The notes: generated from the letters alone by a model not told the origin. 64,000 nt of DNA from Margaritispora aquatica (GCA_007644065.1 VJWN01000001.1:1378340-1442339), one strand, 5' to 3'; counted from the first letter of the stretch, positions 36,979 through 48,700 are shown. Program-made: numbers and translations.

Positions 36979-38622
36979 TCAATCACGATCACGACTGCGA
37001 CCACGTTCTTCTTCTTCCACAACATCGACATCAAGCGCCCCCGAGCTCAACATCCCCATCTCCTCGTCTCTCGTTCCGTCCTCTCTTTCCCTTTCTCTCC
37101 CACTCCTCTCACTTTTACCACTCTCATCCCGCCCCTTACTAATCCCCACAAAGATCGCACTCCCCAGCACCAGTCCGCCGCCCACCAAACTCCACGTCCC
37201 AGGACTGATGCCAAAGACCAGACGATCCAATCCCAGGGAGAACAGGATATTCGTATACACCATGTTCGTTGCTCTTGCACCACCACCTTTGACGCCTTTC
37301 TTGCTGCTTGAACTTGGGTTAGAGCTAGCGTTGCCATTCGTGCCTCCCAGCCCGGTAGTGAGGAGGTATTGCATCGTGAAGCCGCACACGCCCAGGAAGA
37401 GAAGCTGTGCCCATTGCAATGCCGAGGCGGGAAGTGAGAACGTCAAGGGCTGGAAATCGCCTGCCGCAGGCGAGGAGTTGTCGTTTGAAGGGGGATAGAA
37501 ATAATATGTCACCGGCGCAGAGAGCGTGAGGAATAGAGTCGAAATTAGGAAACAGAATGTACTGAAGTAATTCACGCTGATGAGCGGATGCGCACGTGTG
37601 CCTATCCACCTAATGGTCGTGTATGCGCCAGCTGCGCCTAGAACGCCTAGGAGCGCGAAGAATACGGCTGATAGGCGCTGGGCCGATGTTGGTGTTGGGT
37701 AAGAAGATATTTCTGCTGTTGATGTGGTGTTGGTGCTGGCGGTGGGGGGTGATGATGATGCCGAGGACGAAGAAGAGAAAGGACGAGCGATCAACACGAC
37801 GCCGATAAGGGAGACCAGTGAGGCATACTGTGCGGAACGGGGGAAGGGTTCCGAGAAGAGAAGATAGCATCCGTATGAGGCGACGGAAGGGGCGAGGAAG
37901 GTAATCACGGTTGCGTCTGCGACGGGTAGGTATTGTAGTGAATCTGTTTACTCTCGTTAGCTTTCTCTCTCTTTATTTTGAATCAACTCTCTGTCTCTGT
38001 CCAAGTCGACCTTCGTTACACCGAGTCGCAAAGTTTAAGCGAGAGCAAAGGGGTGAAGTAAACAGGTAGACGAACAATACATCCCAAAAATCCCCCAAAA
38101 CCCCGAACAAGCCCTCGCTACCAACAGGCCTCTCACACCCTTCCTACCAAATGGGAACCCATCCACCTTCTTCCACCACATCCAAGCAGTGCAAAACACC
38201 ATCGTCAGGCCCTGGCGCGCAAACAGGATTTGGAACGGGTGCATGCCATTTCCCTCCAGCTCTAGCAGGCGTGCCGTGACGTTCATGAGGGCGCCGAAGA
38301 GCTGAGCCAGCGCAACGAGGAAGAGTGGCTGGTTGGAGATGTAGATGTCGTGCAGGCAGGTAAGCCATGTTTTTGTTCGTTTTGAGGAATAGGCGTTGGG
38401 CGAAGAGGAGCGTGAGGAGGAGGGGGAAGGGGAGTGATGCGCAAAAATTGAGGGGTCTGGGAGGTTGTGGGATGTTTTGTGGTGGAGCGTGGGAGAGCCG
38501 TTGAGTGCCAGGTCGAAGGAGGAAGGGATATTGTTCAAGATATCATCATCGTCGTCTTGGTGGAGGGGCAACTTGATTGTGGAGGAACTTGTCTGGGGAA
38601 GTGGGGTGTGAATGTAAGACAT
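36979..38622 (-). CDS. EamA/DMT-superfamily transporter
   Basis: Two exons, complement of 38076-38622 and 36979-37943, with a 132-nt intron (GTTCGT...ACAG); 503 residues. The start at 38622 has A at -3; an upstream in-frame codon at 38661 would add 13 residues. A hydrophilic N-terminus of about 95 residues (Asp run, many Ser/His) precedes about ten transmembrane spans in the EamA arrangement. Diagnostic segments are ALMNVTARLLE, HPFQILFARQGLTMVFCTAW, the junction-spanning GMYYSLQYLPVADATVITFL, and GAYTTIRWIGTRAHPLISVNYFS. A Gly/Lys-rich loop of about 25 residues splits the last repeat (TNGNASSNPSSSSKKGVKGG). The C-terminus is highly charged (repeated Arg-Glu-Arg, Glu-Glu). DMT proteins export or exchange metabolites or nucleotide sugars; the substrate is unknown. 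Confidence 0.9.
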
Positions 38623-39541
38623 GTTATGAAGTCGTCCTTGGAAGCATTGCTCTCTAAGCAAATAGGTAGCAATCGGATATTCCGCTATTGAAATTGAAAA
38701 GCTATGCTATAAAACAATCAACATCAAATGTATCAAGCAAAGCAATGCTATCTTCCGGCTAAAGAGCAAATATTCAGCCTTGAAGAAGACATGAGGTGTG
38801 AAAAAAAAACCTTATGGTGCTGCGAGAGCGGTGGCCAGAGTAGCATCAAATAACCACCCACACCTACCGGGGATAAAGGTTCCTCATCTGGACTTCCAGT
38901 GGGTCTTGGGAAGCAATATCATGATGTAAATGGCTGAAATAGCTTCCATTTATCTGCCTAGTACAGTACCGGGAACAAGATAGATTGCACCTACCATTGG
39001 TAGACATTGGTCCCAATGGACGGGTAAGTCATGTGTAAGGGCAGAAGACGCCTCATTCTGCAGGTTCTCCCACTGGGAAGGTCATAATCTGGGTGGCTTA
39101 CACCGTGTAGTGGGATGAGGTGAGGTGAGTAATGAAGCACGTGCGAAGGTGAAGGAAAAGGTCAAAATGCTGTAGAAATGATTTGTCTGGATAAATTCAA
39201 CTTTGGAGCAGGGGGAATGGGAAAAACATGGAGGGGTGATCGCCATGGGGCGGCTAGGTATCGCCCTTCTGCTCTGAGGTGGATAAACGATGAGCCCCTT
39301 GTGGAAAAGGCGAAGAGCCGCCGATCGAAACGTATAGAAATACCTAATTAGAATATTTTCTTTATTTAGGAGACTCAGAGCATCTGCCTTTGCCTCTGTG
39401 GGTATCATGCCATATCAACCATAAACGCCTTGAAACCATGCCTGCTCTCAATATGCCCAGAATCGTCTCCCATACGCCATCGTATCATCATAGACCAACA
39501 AGAATGCCGTTTCTCCCATGTCTGGCCATCCAAACATATAA
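38623..39541. other. Intergenic region between the DMT and TAF13 genes
   Basis: Promoter of the DMT gene and 3' flank of TAF13. The 108-codon minus-strand frame at 39082-39408 has an ATG but no recognisable motif and is probably chance. Confidence 0.5.
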
Positions 39542-40039
39542 TCACTTCCTGCTGATACTTGGAGCCCTACTACCAGTCTTCAATTCAGAATCCAAGGCAT
39601 CATCATCTGCATCGTTCAACGGTTCCTCTTCCAGCGCCTTGACATTGGACTTCGTGATCTTGTCATCGTTCTGATCCAAGAGCTTTCGGGCTGCATCAAT
39701 CTCCGCCTTCTTGTCAAGAGTTTCTTGGATCTTCCCTAGGTACGCTGGATTCTTCCGACAGGCGAACTTGATGTCGTCGAGCTTGATCTTCTGTCTGCCA
39801 GCAAGTTGTGCAGATCGATGGGCCTCGAAGCAGGTCTCGGTGATAAAGTCGGTAAGGAGCTCATCCAGGACTCTTCTGGTAGTGTCAAGTGGATATTGCT
39901 TGTCACCGTGGGCGAATAGAAAGTGCTGTACTGTGGATGTGTTAGATCAGAATCAGAAAATCATGACATTGCACTTACGCTCCTGGTCAGAGAAGTTCTG
40001 CTGTCCGCGATTTTTGCCGACACGTGCTCGGGGCTCCAT
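39542..40039 (-). CDS. TAF13: Transcription initiation factor TFIID subunit 13
   Basis: Two exons, complement of 39979-40039 and 39542-39930, with a 48-nt intron (GTAAGT...ACAG); 149 residues. The protein opens MEPRARVGKNRGQQNFSDQE, then the histone-fold core typical of TAF13: LQHFLFAHGDKQYPLDTTRR, VLDELLTDFITETCFEAHR, and the second fold helix AGRQKIKLDDIKFACRKNPAYLGKIQE. An acidic tail follows. TAF13 pairs with TAF11 through histone folds in the TFIID lobe that contacts TBP, so the product is nuclear and part of RNA polymerase II pre-initiation. No ORF-only model recovers this gene; it appears only after splicing. The match is strong and full length. Confidence 0.95.
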
Positions 40040-41148
40040 GTTGTTGTTGATTGATTGACTGTGCGAGCTGCCTCTCTTGCTCTTCCCCGAGAGATGGTGG
40101 GGTAATGGTGAAGGTGATTCCAGACGGATGCGAAAGAAAATCAGTTGAGCAAGGATGAGGAGCACGAATGCGATGCTTGAGCCTGAACTTTGGGTAACCC
40201 AACCTGCGAAAGAAAGTGGACGTGACCTCGTCAAGATACACGAACAAATCAGCAATGTCGTCTTCGCCTTTGTCGTTTGGTTGAGTAAGACGTAGCCTCG
40301 CCGTGTCATGAAATGAGGTTCTTGAGGTGGGACTTGATCTGGAGGGAGCTCGAGTTGAAGCAAATAAAGCTACGACATCTGGATCGGCATCTCGGAGGTC
40401 AAAGCCCCGATGTAAGATCACGTAATCCGGGAGTTCCCAAGCGAATTAACGGTTGCGCGGAGAAACCATCTTCCGAGGTCGCTTATTTTCAAGACGCTGT
40501 AGATAGCCCTTTCGAGTCTACTTAGCTTAGCTGGCGATAATCGGATTGTCTATCTGTGCAACTTTCTCACGAACAAGATCGAAATGGTATGTGATGCTAA
40601 CGAAGAATTCTATTTCTGAAGCCTGTGAGGCTAACCAAATCAGTCTGCCCTCTTCAATTTCCAATCAGCCTTGCTGGTACTGCTTCTGTTCATCTGCACA
40701 AATGCCTACATACACCAAATGTTCCCCGCCATGATGGATAGACACAAGGAGTCGTGAGTTACAAGGCCACATTATACGAATATAGGGCTAACAGATCTAC
40801 AGGCCAATTTGGGGACCGTTCTGGAAGTGTGCGAGGATTGGGGAGCGCTTAAGTCCATACATCAGTGTATGCTGTTGCTTCTTCGCAGTATGTATATCCT
40901 CGCAAGCTCCCAAGTCATCACTAACACGAACAGGTTCGTCTGTTTATCGGTGCTTGAGCTCTCTCTCTCGGTTTCTGCGGGCGTTCAGGACGGTGGGGTT
41001 TTGGGGCTGATTGCACAACCAAATAGGCTGCAAAGGACAGCTTTGCGATGTACAAATACCCAAGACATGATACACGATTCATATGGAATAGAGATTCAAG
41101 AGTCTACCTGACGAACGCCGTCGCTAATGTTACAAAATTGATGTACAA
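40040..41148. other. Intergenic region upstream of TAF13
   Basis: Promoter of TAF13 and 3' flank of the next minus-strand gene. Short frames here overlap each other on both strands and have no motif. Confidence 0.5.
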
Positions 41149-41979
41149 TCATTCAAGATAGCTTGTTCGAGTGCTTTCGTTCTCTCCCCAGATATCTCGA
41201 CTTTCCTGCTCCACGCGCTTCATCGCACTAGCTACTCCTTCCAGCTTGGAAACGACATCTAGAACACCTTCATTTACTCTCTGGAAGTACCTGTCATTGG
41301 CTTCTCGCCTTCTCCTCGCGAGCAAGACATCTGCCTCGGTCTCCTCCTCAAGCTGGTGTCCTAGCCTTTCAGATGGTCCTGGTCCGCCACTGCTCCCAGG
41401 CCTGCCAGTTCCACTAGGTACTGTGCTTCCCATGGTATCCAGTGCACTTCTGCCCTCACTTCCCAAACCCATACCTTTTCCCCTACTATCTTTGTCCGTG
41501 CTTTCAACCATATCATCAGCCTCACTCCTAGCCCAAGCTTGCGCCAACTCAATTTGTGCAGCTCGTAGACCTTCCAATGCTTTACTGTGATCCGGCCCAA
41601 ACACATGGGTGCCATTGACAGCACTAAGCTCTACTTCCTCCAAAGTACTCTGCATCTCAGCCCATAACGCATCTGTCCTGTCCGCTTGTTTCTTGCCCTC
41701 TGAGTCCTGCTGCTGGCGTGGTAAAGGGAGAGATGGCCCACCCTTATCACCTGCTCCATCTAGGCTCCCTCGAGGCATTCGTTTCTGGGACAACGCTGAA
41801 ATCTGCCGAATCAAAGGAGGAGGCCTGGCTGTGTTTAAAGCAGATGGGTTCGTAACTGGTACGGGAGAAACACCTGGCAGGGAGACATGAGAGGCATTTT
41901 GAGATGGCGGACCAAGAAATAGAGAAGGTGGCGGCTCGCGCATCTGTTTGCCCTTCATTTTGGGTGATTGGGACATCAT
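41149..41979 (-). CDS. Conserved-looking fungal protein of unknown function, helical
   Basis: A single exon. The open frame extends further upstream, but the first ATG is at 41979 (followed at once by a second ATG), giving 276 residues. The first 90 residues are Pro/Ser/Gln-rich and disordered. A helical block at about residues 102-155 (TDALWAEMQSTLEEVELSA, then THVFGPDHSKALEGLRAAQIELAQAW) is followed by a Gly/Ser-rich linker. A second charged helix (EEETEADVLLARRRREANDRYFQRVNEGVLDVVSKLEGVASAMKR, quoted here only as its two ends) closes the protein. The pattern suggests a coiled-coil subunit of a larger complex. I have a memory of similar Pezizomycotina proteins without a named function. It shares a 340-bp divergent promoter with RPS23. 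Confidence 0.75.
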   Translation of the reverse strand: MMSQSPKMKGKQMREPPPSLFLGPPSQNASHVSLPGVSPVPVTNPSALNTARPPPLIRQISALSQKRMPRGSLDGAGDKGGPSLPLPRQQQDSEGKKQADRTDALWAEMQSTLEEVELSAVNGTHVFGPDHSKALEGLRAAQIELAQAWARSEADDMVESTDKDSRGKGMGLGSEGRSALDTMGSTVPSGTGRPGSSGGPGPSERLGHQLEEETEADVLLARRRREANDRYFQRVNEGVLDVVSKLEGVASAMKRVEQESRDIWGENESTRTSYLE

Positions 41980-42319
41980 TGTCACATTATTTTTCAGTGG
42001 ATGGTCTATCACTTAAACATTCAATTGTACAGGTGGGTAGGGTAGGCATACATGGGTTGCGCTCCTAGTACAGAAACGGAAAATCATAAATCCGCACCTA
42101 TATCACATGACGATAACTTTCGCTTCCCACGCACACAATTCTTGACAAATTTTGACCCGCCAATCCACGATCTTATCGACAGCCTCAATACCAAAACGAC
42201 ACCCCATATCGCCATAAACCGGTACGTTCTTCCCTTCGAATTCCCAATCCAACTCAATCCCACATCTGCCATCTTCAAAAGCTCAATTCTGACTTCGATT
42301 CTGCGCAACTACAGCAATC
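41980..42319. promoter_or_regulatory. Bidirectional promoter with a likely 5' UTR intron of RPS23
   Basis: A 340-bp gap separates the divergent starts of the helical unknown gene and RPS23. Within it, on plus, a donor GTACGT at 42222 and an acceptor ACTACAG ending at 42314 could form a 93-nt intron just before the RPS23 start codon, a common arrangement in fungal ribosomal protein genes. Removing it would also eliminate most of an out-of-frame upstream open frame (42052-42327) that otherwise overlaps the RPS23 start. Confidence 0.5.
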
Positions 42320-42890
42320 ATGGGTAAAGGAAAGCCTCGTGGTCTCAACGCCGCCCGCAAGCTGCAAAACCACCGTCGTGAGCAGCGCTGGGCCGATCTG
42401 TCATACAAGAAGCGCGCTCTCGGAACGGCTTTCAAGTCCTCGCCATTCGGAGGTTCTTCTCACGCCAAGGGCATAGTTTTGGAGAAGGTCGGAGTCGAAG
42501 CCAAACAGCCCAACTCTGCTATCCGAAAGTGTGTTCGTGTCCAGCTCATCAAGAACGGAAAGAAGGTCACAGCTTTCGGTACGTTGAATTCCTGATCCGC
42601 AGATTGATACTTGAAAGTTAGGAGGGGCCAAATGGGGCGAATGGCAGGAAATGAGAGGATGTCATGGCATGGGATTCTACAGACAAATGGCTAATACGGT
42701 GATTCACACAGTTCCCAATGATGGTTGTCTCAACTTCGTAGACGAAAACGACGAGGTCCTGCTTGCTGGTTTCGGTCGTAAGGGAAAGGCCAAGGGAGAT
42801 ATTCCCGGTGTGCGTTTCAAGGTCGTCAAGGTCTCTGGTGTCGGTCTCTCTGCGCTGTGGAAGGAGAAGAAGGAGAAGCCCAGATCATAG
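42320..42890 (+). CDS. RPS23: 40S ribosomal protein S23 (uS12)
   Basis: Two coding exons, 42320-42578 and 42712-42890, with a 133-nt intron (GTACGT...ACAG); 145 residues, the normal length. The sequence begins [20 protein letters not shown] and contains the invariant decoding-centre loop [10 protein letters not shown] with Pro64, the residue hydroxylated in yeast and animal S23. It ends [13 protein letters not shown]. Splicing rebuilds [12 protein letters not shown]. It is part of the small-subunit decoding centre and acts in translational accuracy. Expected to be highly expressed and growth regulated. Confidence 0.98.
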
Positions 42891-44302
42891 AGTGTTGATT
42901 GCTGCTGCTGGAGGGCGAGAAGGAGTGCTTACGTGTGGAATTTGGGGGAACTACTTGGTGTTTGTTTCATTTGCCTGCGTTGCGATGAAGGACGGAGGAA
43001 TGGGAAACTCTGGGTGCATGGCTGGACGGACGGGCAAATTCTCTCTGGGCTTAGCATCACCTTCTTGTTGTTGAGTGATCGGGAATAGATCATCTCTTCA
43101 CACTCACTCACCACCACTACCAAAACCCAATGATACACGGGGCGTTCTTGAAAAGAAATATCAAACTGTAACTTTTTGTGTGGGGTGATATTTTCTGTTG
43201 TCAGTGCTGGTGTAGACATCTATACTTGAAGCTTCTATGGATGATGCAAGACGTCCGTCGGTCTTCGAGTTCTTAAGTCTATTGTATAGTTGTACAGATA
43301 TACATAGTGAAAGTATGGACTTGGGTACCTATTTCCTTTTCTCGTTTACATGCTTATCCAAGATGTCCTCGATAGAGCTGCCAGCAAGATGAATACCTGG
43401 ACCATGATACAGGAGGCATACCAAATACACGACATGCACAGATACAACAAGTCAGTAAAACAAGCAACTCAATACTTCATTCTTGCAGCCCTGTCTGATA
43501 CCTCAGCTCGATAACCTGAAATTCTCATTTGAAAATTACTTCTATTAAAGTACAGCTAGCAAGAGGGGCAATCCGTAATGTCCTTCAAGAGACACCATCA
43601 TGGTAAAAGTCCAAAACAAAAAGCTATGTAGATGCCATCGAATCTCGCATGCCCCAAGTTCCATCCCCAATACGAATATCTCGGCTGTATAATTACTACA
43701 AGACGTCCATCCTGTCTAATGCCCATTTGTGGGTCATGGTTATCCATCATCTCGACAGCAATACACATTTAGTTAGTTTACATGTAGATGTTTATGTCAG
43801 AACTATGCTAACAATACTGCTTGTCTACCTAACTGACCCACCTCCCTCTTCTCCTCTCTAGCTCGCTTATTACCCTCCTTTTAACCTTCTTTCTGGAGCT
43901 CAATTTAAATTTCAATGGCGCTGTTGTTATATATCCTGTAGAATTGTTGTGAGCAGAGGCTCAAAAGAAGAATGAATATCGGATCAGGGAAGACAATTGC
44001 ACATTGTCTAATAGGATAACCCAATGCATGAGAGTTGTTACCTAGTTGACATCACAGTTTGAAATACAGTAACGCTTGATCTTCATTTATCGTGTGCTCA
44101 TTATCTCCTCATAGATATTATGAATATGTATATACTAGATGATGTCTCCCTCCCAATACGTGTGTGCTCCTGTGCAAGTCGGGTTTCCCTCCCCAAAAAG
44201 CGAACAAAATTTCCAAGAATATATACAAAGAACGTCAAGAACAATAAGATAGGTCTATCCTCCAATCCGAACCTTTCCACTTCACCAAGACAATCATGCA
44301 CC
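42891..44302. other. Intergenic region between convergent genes
   Basis: 3' flanks of RPS23 (plus) and the PNGase A-like gene (minus). No gene is seen; the frame at 43649-43861 has no motif. Confidence 0.55.
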
Positions 44303-46505
44303 TCAAGCACCGCCACCCTGAATAAGCACCTCTCTCGGCCCTCCCCATCCTCTCCCAAGCGCTTGCTTCGGACTCACTACGCCCACTCCATTCATAGCAC
44401 CACCCACATTATCAGCAGTAGTCCCATAGCGACCAACCTCGACACCGACCAAGCTCTCAAAATCCTTCACTACACTCGCATTGACAGCCTCCACGCTCCT
44501 AAAATACAGCTCCTTAGCGCCCAGTCCCAAGCCCTCGAAGCTAAACACTTGGCTGGTGGTCCCAAACGACGAGCTCGTCCCCGTAGACGGAGATCCAAAA
44601 TACGCCGCTGTCCCATTTTGCGTCGTGCTGAGCTGCGTGCCCTCGAAGCCCGCAACCGAGGCAGCAGACTGTGGGAGCGAAGCAAAGGGCTGTAGTCCTG
44701 TTGGGAAGACAGGCGTCCCTGAGATGGCGAGCGTAAGGCCGTGCTGCAGGTCGGCGCCGATGGTGAAGTTGCCTGAGGCTGTGACAAGGTAGGATGTGTT
44801 TGCGTAGAGCGGGTATGTGTACGAGGATTCGTAGTACGTGTTTCCCGATGAAGTGTCGACACCAACAGTCTTGTGGCGATTGAGTTGGATGGCGCCGTGG
44901 GCAGTGTAGAGACCGTAATTCGTCACCGCGAGGTTTTGGATCCATGTTGTGGATTTTGTGCCGCCAGATTGAGTTTTGATGTTCGATGTGATGCTAAGGG
45001 AGCGTTGTACGTTCGTTGTGTATTCTAGTGTCTCGTTCGCACCACTTGCGTCTTGCGTAAGGGTTTGGGAAAGGCTGATTTTAGGTGGGGAAAGCGAGAA
45101 GACGGGTTTCGTGCCAGTAGTAATGGAGTGCGGGTTTGAGTCCAGCCACAAAAATATCTTGCCTGTAACATACCAGTTGCTTCCAACACTCGAAGTGAGC
45201 GTCCCGGTTGTCTTGCCATCGTCCTCGATTCCTATGACGCGAATCTCAAATGTGTGAGGAATGCCGTCGCAGAGAAGTGGTAGGAATGGAGTGATGTCTA
45301 TCTCGTGCTCGCGTAGGTCAAACGCGTCGATACCAGCTATGGGTCGCCAAAGACCAGGAACCACACCACCAGTGAAGATGACAGGAAAAGGCCAGTGGAC
45401 TCCAGCGAGCTGGCCGTCGATTAAGACTTGAACTTCTCGAAACGGCGAGTATCCATAGAGCGTTCCGTCATATGGTAGGAATGTGTTGATATCTGATTGA
45501 AGGACATTGCCCCACCAGAATTCTTCCGTGGCTTGACCGCAAGCTGAAACGGAAAAGACGGCACGATTGATGTTTCGTGGTAGAGTGACCGTGTTTGTGG
45601 CATTGTCGCTTGGGATCACGAACATGGAGGACGCACTTTCGGCTCCATGTCTGGCTGAGATGGGGATGATGAGGTCCGCGGGTATGACTGTGTCTTGACT
45701 GGTGAAGAAAGTGGCAGTGAGTGTTGTGTTGAAGAAGCCAGTGTAAGTCGAGTCAATGATATTACCCAGGTCAAAGATGAGTGTTTGTGGGCTCTCCCAA
45801 AAGTATAGATACTCTGACATATCTTTGATATACTCCCATCGGATGCCGTTGGCGGTGGGTTCGGCAGTGGAAGTTCGCCAGAGCTCAGTATCGTTGAAAT
45901 ACATGATAGCTAGCCTGTCAAATTGACGTCCTCTGGAAGTGACGGTGAAGTTCATGGTGATGCGATTGAACTTGCATTTTGGAGGGGTATATTGACCTAT
46001 AACGTTTAAGAATTGTGCCAAAGTAGTGTAAACGAGGAGACTAACCGACGAAAGGAATTCCATAACTCCACCCAAAAGAATGTTCCATCAGCAAAACTTC
46101 ACAGCTTGAACCGGAGGACACTTTCTCAATGGTGGTTGTATTTCCAGATCCGTCGCCAAGAGTTGTCTCGTCTGTTACTCCCGAAGGGGTAAGGACAGGT
46201 TGGTAGACTTGAAAGTTTTCGAGGACGCCAACGGTTACAGCCGGCGCTGGTACAGCATCTTTGACTAATTGATAAAGTTCTGTAATAGATTCAGGATCTT
46301 CCCAGTCCGAGGTTTGAATAAAATCGCGTAGTAGAGTTATGAGGGTAAAACCACATGCCAGGAGCATGAGAAGAGAGAGTTTGTAGCGAAAGCTCGAGAC
46401 TGATTTTCCCTTCTGAATTTTTATGTCTGTTTCTTCACTAAACACTTCATCCATTAGGGCAATCTTTTCGCACGCCACTGTTTGGGTTCGTGGATCCGAC
46501 TCCAT
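44303..46505 (-). CDS. PNGase A-like peptide:N-glycosidase family protein, membrane anchored
   Basis: Two exons, complement of 46046-46505 and 44303-45996, with a 49-nt intron (GTTAGT...ATAG); 717 residues. A cytosolic N-terminus of about 40 residues is followed by one hydrophobic span (YKLSLLMLLACGFTLITLLR), predicting a type II membrane protein with a lumenal or external catalytic part. From about residue 90 the sequence matches the peptide-N4-asparagine amidase A family: VLENFQVYQPVLTP, CEVLLMEHSFGWSYGIPFVG completed across the splice, FNRITMNFTVTSRGRQFDRLA, DTELWRTSTAEPT, and GLWRPIAGIDAFDLREHEID. Many N-glycosylation sequons are present. Plant family members cleave N-glycans from glycopeptides. 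Fungal versions are little studied and activity here is inferred. Confidence 0.9.
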
Positions 46506-46594
46506 TCTAGCAGGCGGGTAAATGTTATGGTGATTAGGTAGGTTGAGTTAGTGTCGTGATAAAGTGGTGTGGAAATTTAGACGATATTCCCGTC

Positions 46595-46909
46595 CTAAGA
46601 TGCTCCGTTCGTGAGTGACAAGTGGTCCCAGTATCTCTTCCTAGCCGCAATAGCCAGTGGTTGCCCCGCGAATCGTCCTTGGAAGTAGTTGAACACCGCA
46701 AACTCGTCTCTCGTTAAGACATATGTCTCAGGTGCTCGTTCAATCCTTGCCCAAATATCTCTGATGGCAGTCTCGAGAGTAGCGATGATGGAAGGATCTC
46801 GAGCGCCTTCTTCACTGTCTCTGGCAAATTCGAGGGCTTGTGAAACGGTGAGAACCGCGCTGGAAATCTGTTCTCTTGTAGCGCGAGCATTGTTACCACG
46901 CAGACTCAT
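46595..46909 (-). CDS. Small helical fungal protein of unknown function (104 aa)
   Basis: The frame is open further upstream, but the coding-like part starts at MSLRGNNARATREQ (ATG at 46909). An alternative ATG at 47026 would add 39 residues of low-complexity Ser/His sequence. The 104 residues are mostly amphipathic helix, ending with a distinct motif, PETYVLTRDEFAVFNYFQGR, and AARKRYWDHL. I believe similar small proteins exist in related fungi, but know no function. The gene ends 89 bp upstream of the PNGase A-like start on the same strand, so the two lie in tandem. Confidence 0.65.
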   Translation of the reverse strand: MSLRGNNARATREQISSAVLTVSQALEFARDSEEGARDPSIIATLETAIRDIWARIERAPETYVLTRDEFAVFNYFQGRFAGQPLAIAARKRYWDHLSLTNGAS

Positions 46910-48700
46910 TGACGATAAGAATTCGAGGTTAAGTGCGGGGCTGGGGATAACGATAGTGATGTGGTCGTGCGAGTGTGACTTGGAGAGGAACGAATGAGGA
47001 AGGTCTGAGCAGGAACTATACAACATGGTGGAGAAGAGGAAGCTCGAAGTCGGGAGCAACGGAAGATTTATATATAATATGAGTGAGTGGGTGGTGAGAT
47101 GGTGGGATGTTTGTTGGATCGAGGGGTAAACGATGACGGGTGAACAATGCAAATGTACAAGTATGTGCGTTGAGAGATGAGGCAATACAAGTATCAAGCA
47201 ACAAGCAACACAAAATAGAACAGCCTGCAGGTAAAGGAGAGCTTTTGTATGGAGCGGAGCTGGTGCTTTTCGGTAGGCGTTATGAGGCGTATGACTGTCA
47301 GAATATTGGGGGTCGATGGGGTTATGGATTGGTTATGGAGTGGTATGAAGTAAGAGCGCGCAGAGACGAGAAGAGGTGACTGGATAGTTGCAATGTAGCC
47401 AAGTTCGACTCTGACATTAGGTGGCCAGCACCTCTTATTTGTTTCTTTTCTCTCACTCCATACCTTACCATACTCTATCATCCATACCTGACCTGAATCA
47501 ATATCGGATATAGAATGGATCCTTGACCCACCAACATCGGATGAAAGATTGAAATGATTCAGTAAGCCCAATAAAGTCTACTTACGAGTAAGTTTATCCT
47601 GTGAAATTGGCTTTCAATAATGAAACTCGTCCAACTCAAGGATACCAGGACATCCAGGACAACCAGGACGGCCAGGACATCGGAGGTCACCACCTGTGGC
47701 TCGCTTGCATGTTACCGTATGCTTGGTTGTTCAAAGCACCTCCGGGAATAATTTGATAGGTGTAAGCACACTCAATTCTTCGACGCACGACCGTTCCAAG
47801 CTGTGGCTGATGGAGACACAAACAAGCGCACATGGGCCTTGGATCGCGGAATCGAGCAATCGAGCAATCGAGCAATCTGTGGAGCTGTGGAGGATGGATC
47901 CTCTTTTATCTAAGAAGCAATGACCGTTAGTCGAAGGCATTCGTCAATTTTAAGGTACAATGACAAACAATTACTTCGGCGATACAGAGGCTCCGCGATA
48001 GTTTGAAAAGGTCAATCGACGGCATTGAAGGATGGCAGTTGTTCCAAGTTGTGAGACTCTCATATCAAGAGCTGCTATATGGGTACTCTTGATAGTAGAT
48101 GGTCAATCGTCGCAGGATCATGTTCGCATAGACTAGAATACGAATGCCAACATTTTCATTTGGAGGGAATCTCGAGGGCATCTGAGCACGCCACTTGGCA
48201 CTTTGTCTACTTGAGTAATGAAACTCTATTAGGAGAGCAGTCCTGACTTGTTGATAGTCACTACTCCTAAACTGCTACCCTTGGCTCGGCACCGCAAAAT
48301 ATCAACAGCTGACCTCAAACGAATACATGCGACGACCCCAAGGCTGAGATCCAATTAATATATTCACATAGCGCCGATCATTCAACATCCAGGTGGGCTA
48401 CTGGCTGAAAGTCTACACAACCCACGCGAAGTTCTTGGCCTCAAGAACTGAGAATAACCCCCCTGGTATGTTGATGTGATACCATGCTGAAGTGGGATTT
48501 TTTCTTTTTAAATCGCCGACCACCATCATTACCACCACCAAACATGAATGGATTTAGGTGCTCCATCATATCCTTTGCCTCCTCGGGGGTTCGGACTGAT
48601 ATACTTAAGACCCACAAGTCGAGTCGGCACATGTTTCCGTACTGTCATGCGGCCTATCAATCCTCAAGAGAAATGGAGGCTCAAAATCTCATCCTAGGGT
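46910..48700. other. Intergenic region with tandem repeats
   Basis: Promoter of the small helical gene, then non-coding sequence. Two tandem arrays are seen: about four units of CCAGGACAN near 47640-47682, and three copies of the eight-base unit AATCGAGC at 47850-47876. No gene was found. Confidence 0.5.
47850..47876. repeat. AATCGAGC octanucleotide repeat (3 copies)
   Basis: Three perfect eight-base copies in tandem, seen directly; an imperfect 9-bp array based on CCAGGACAN lies about 200 bp to the left. Confidence 0.9.
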
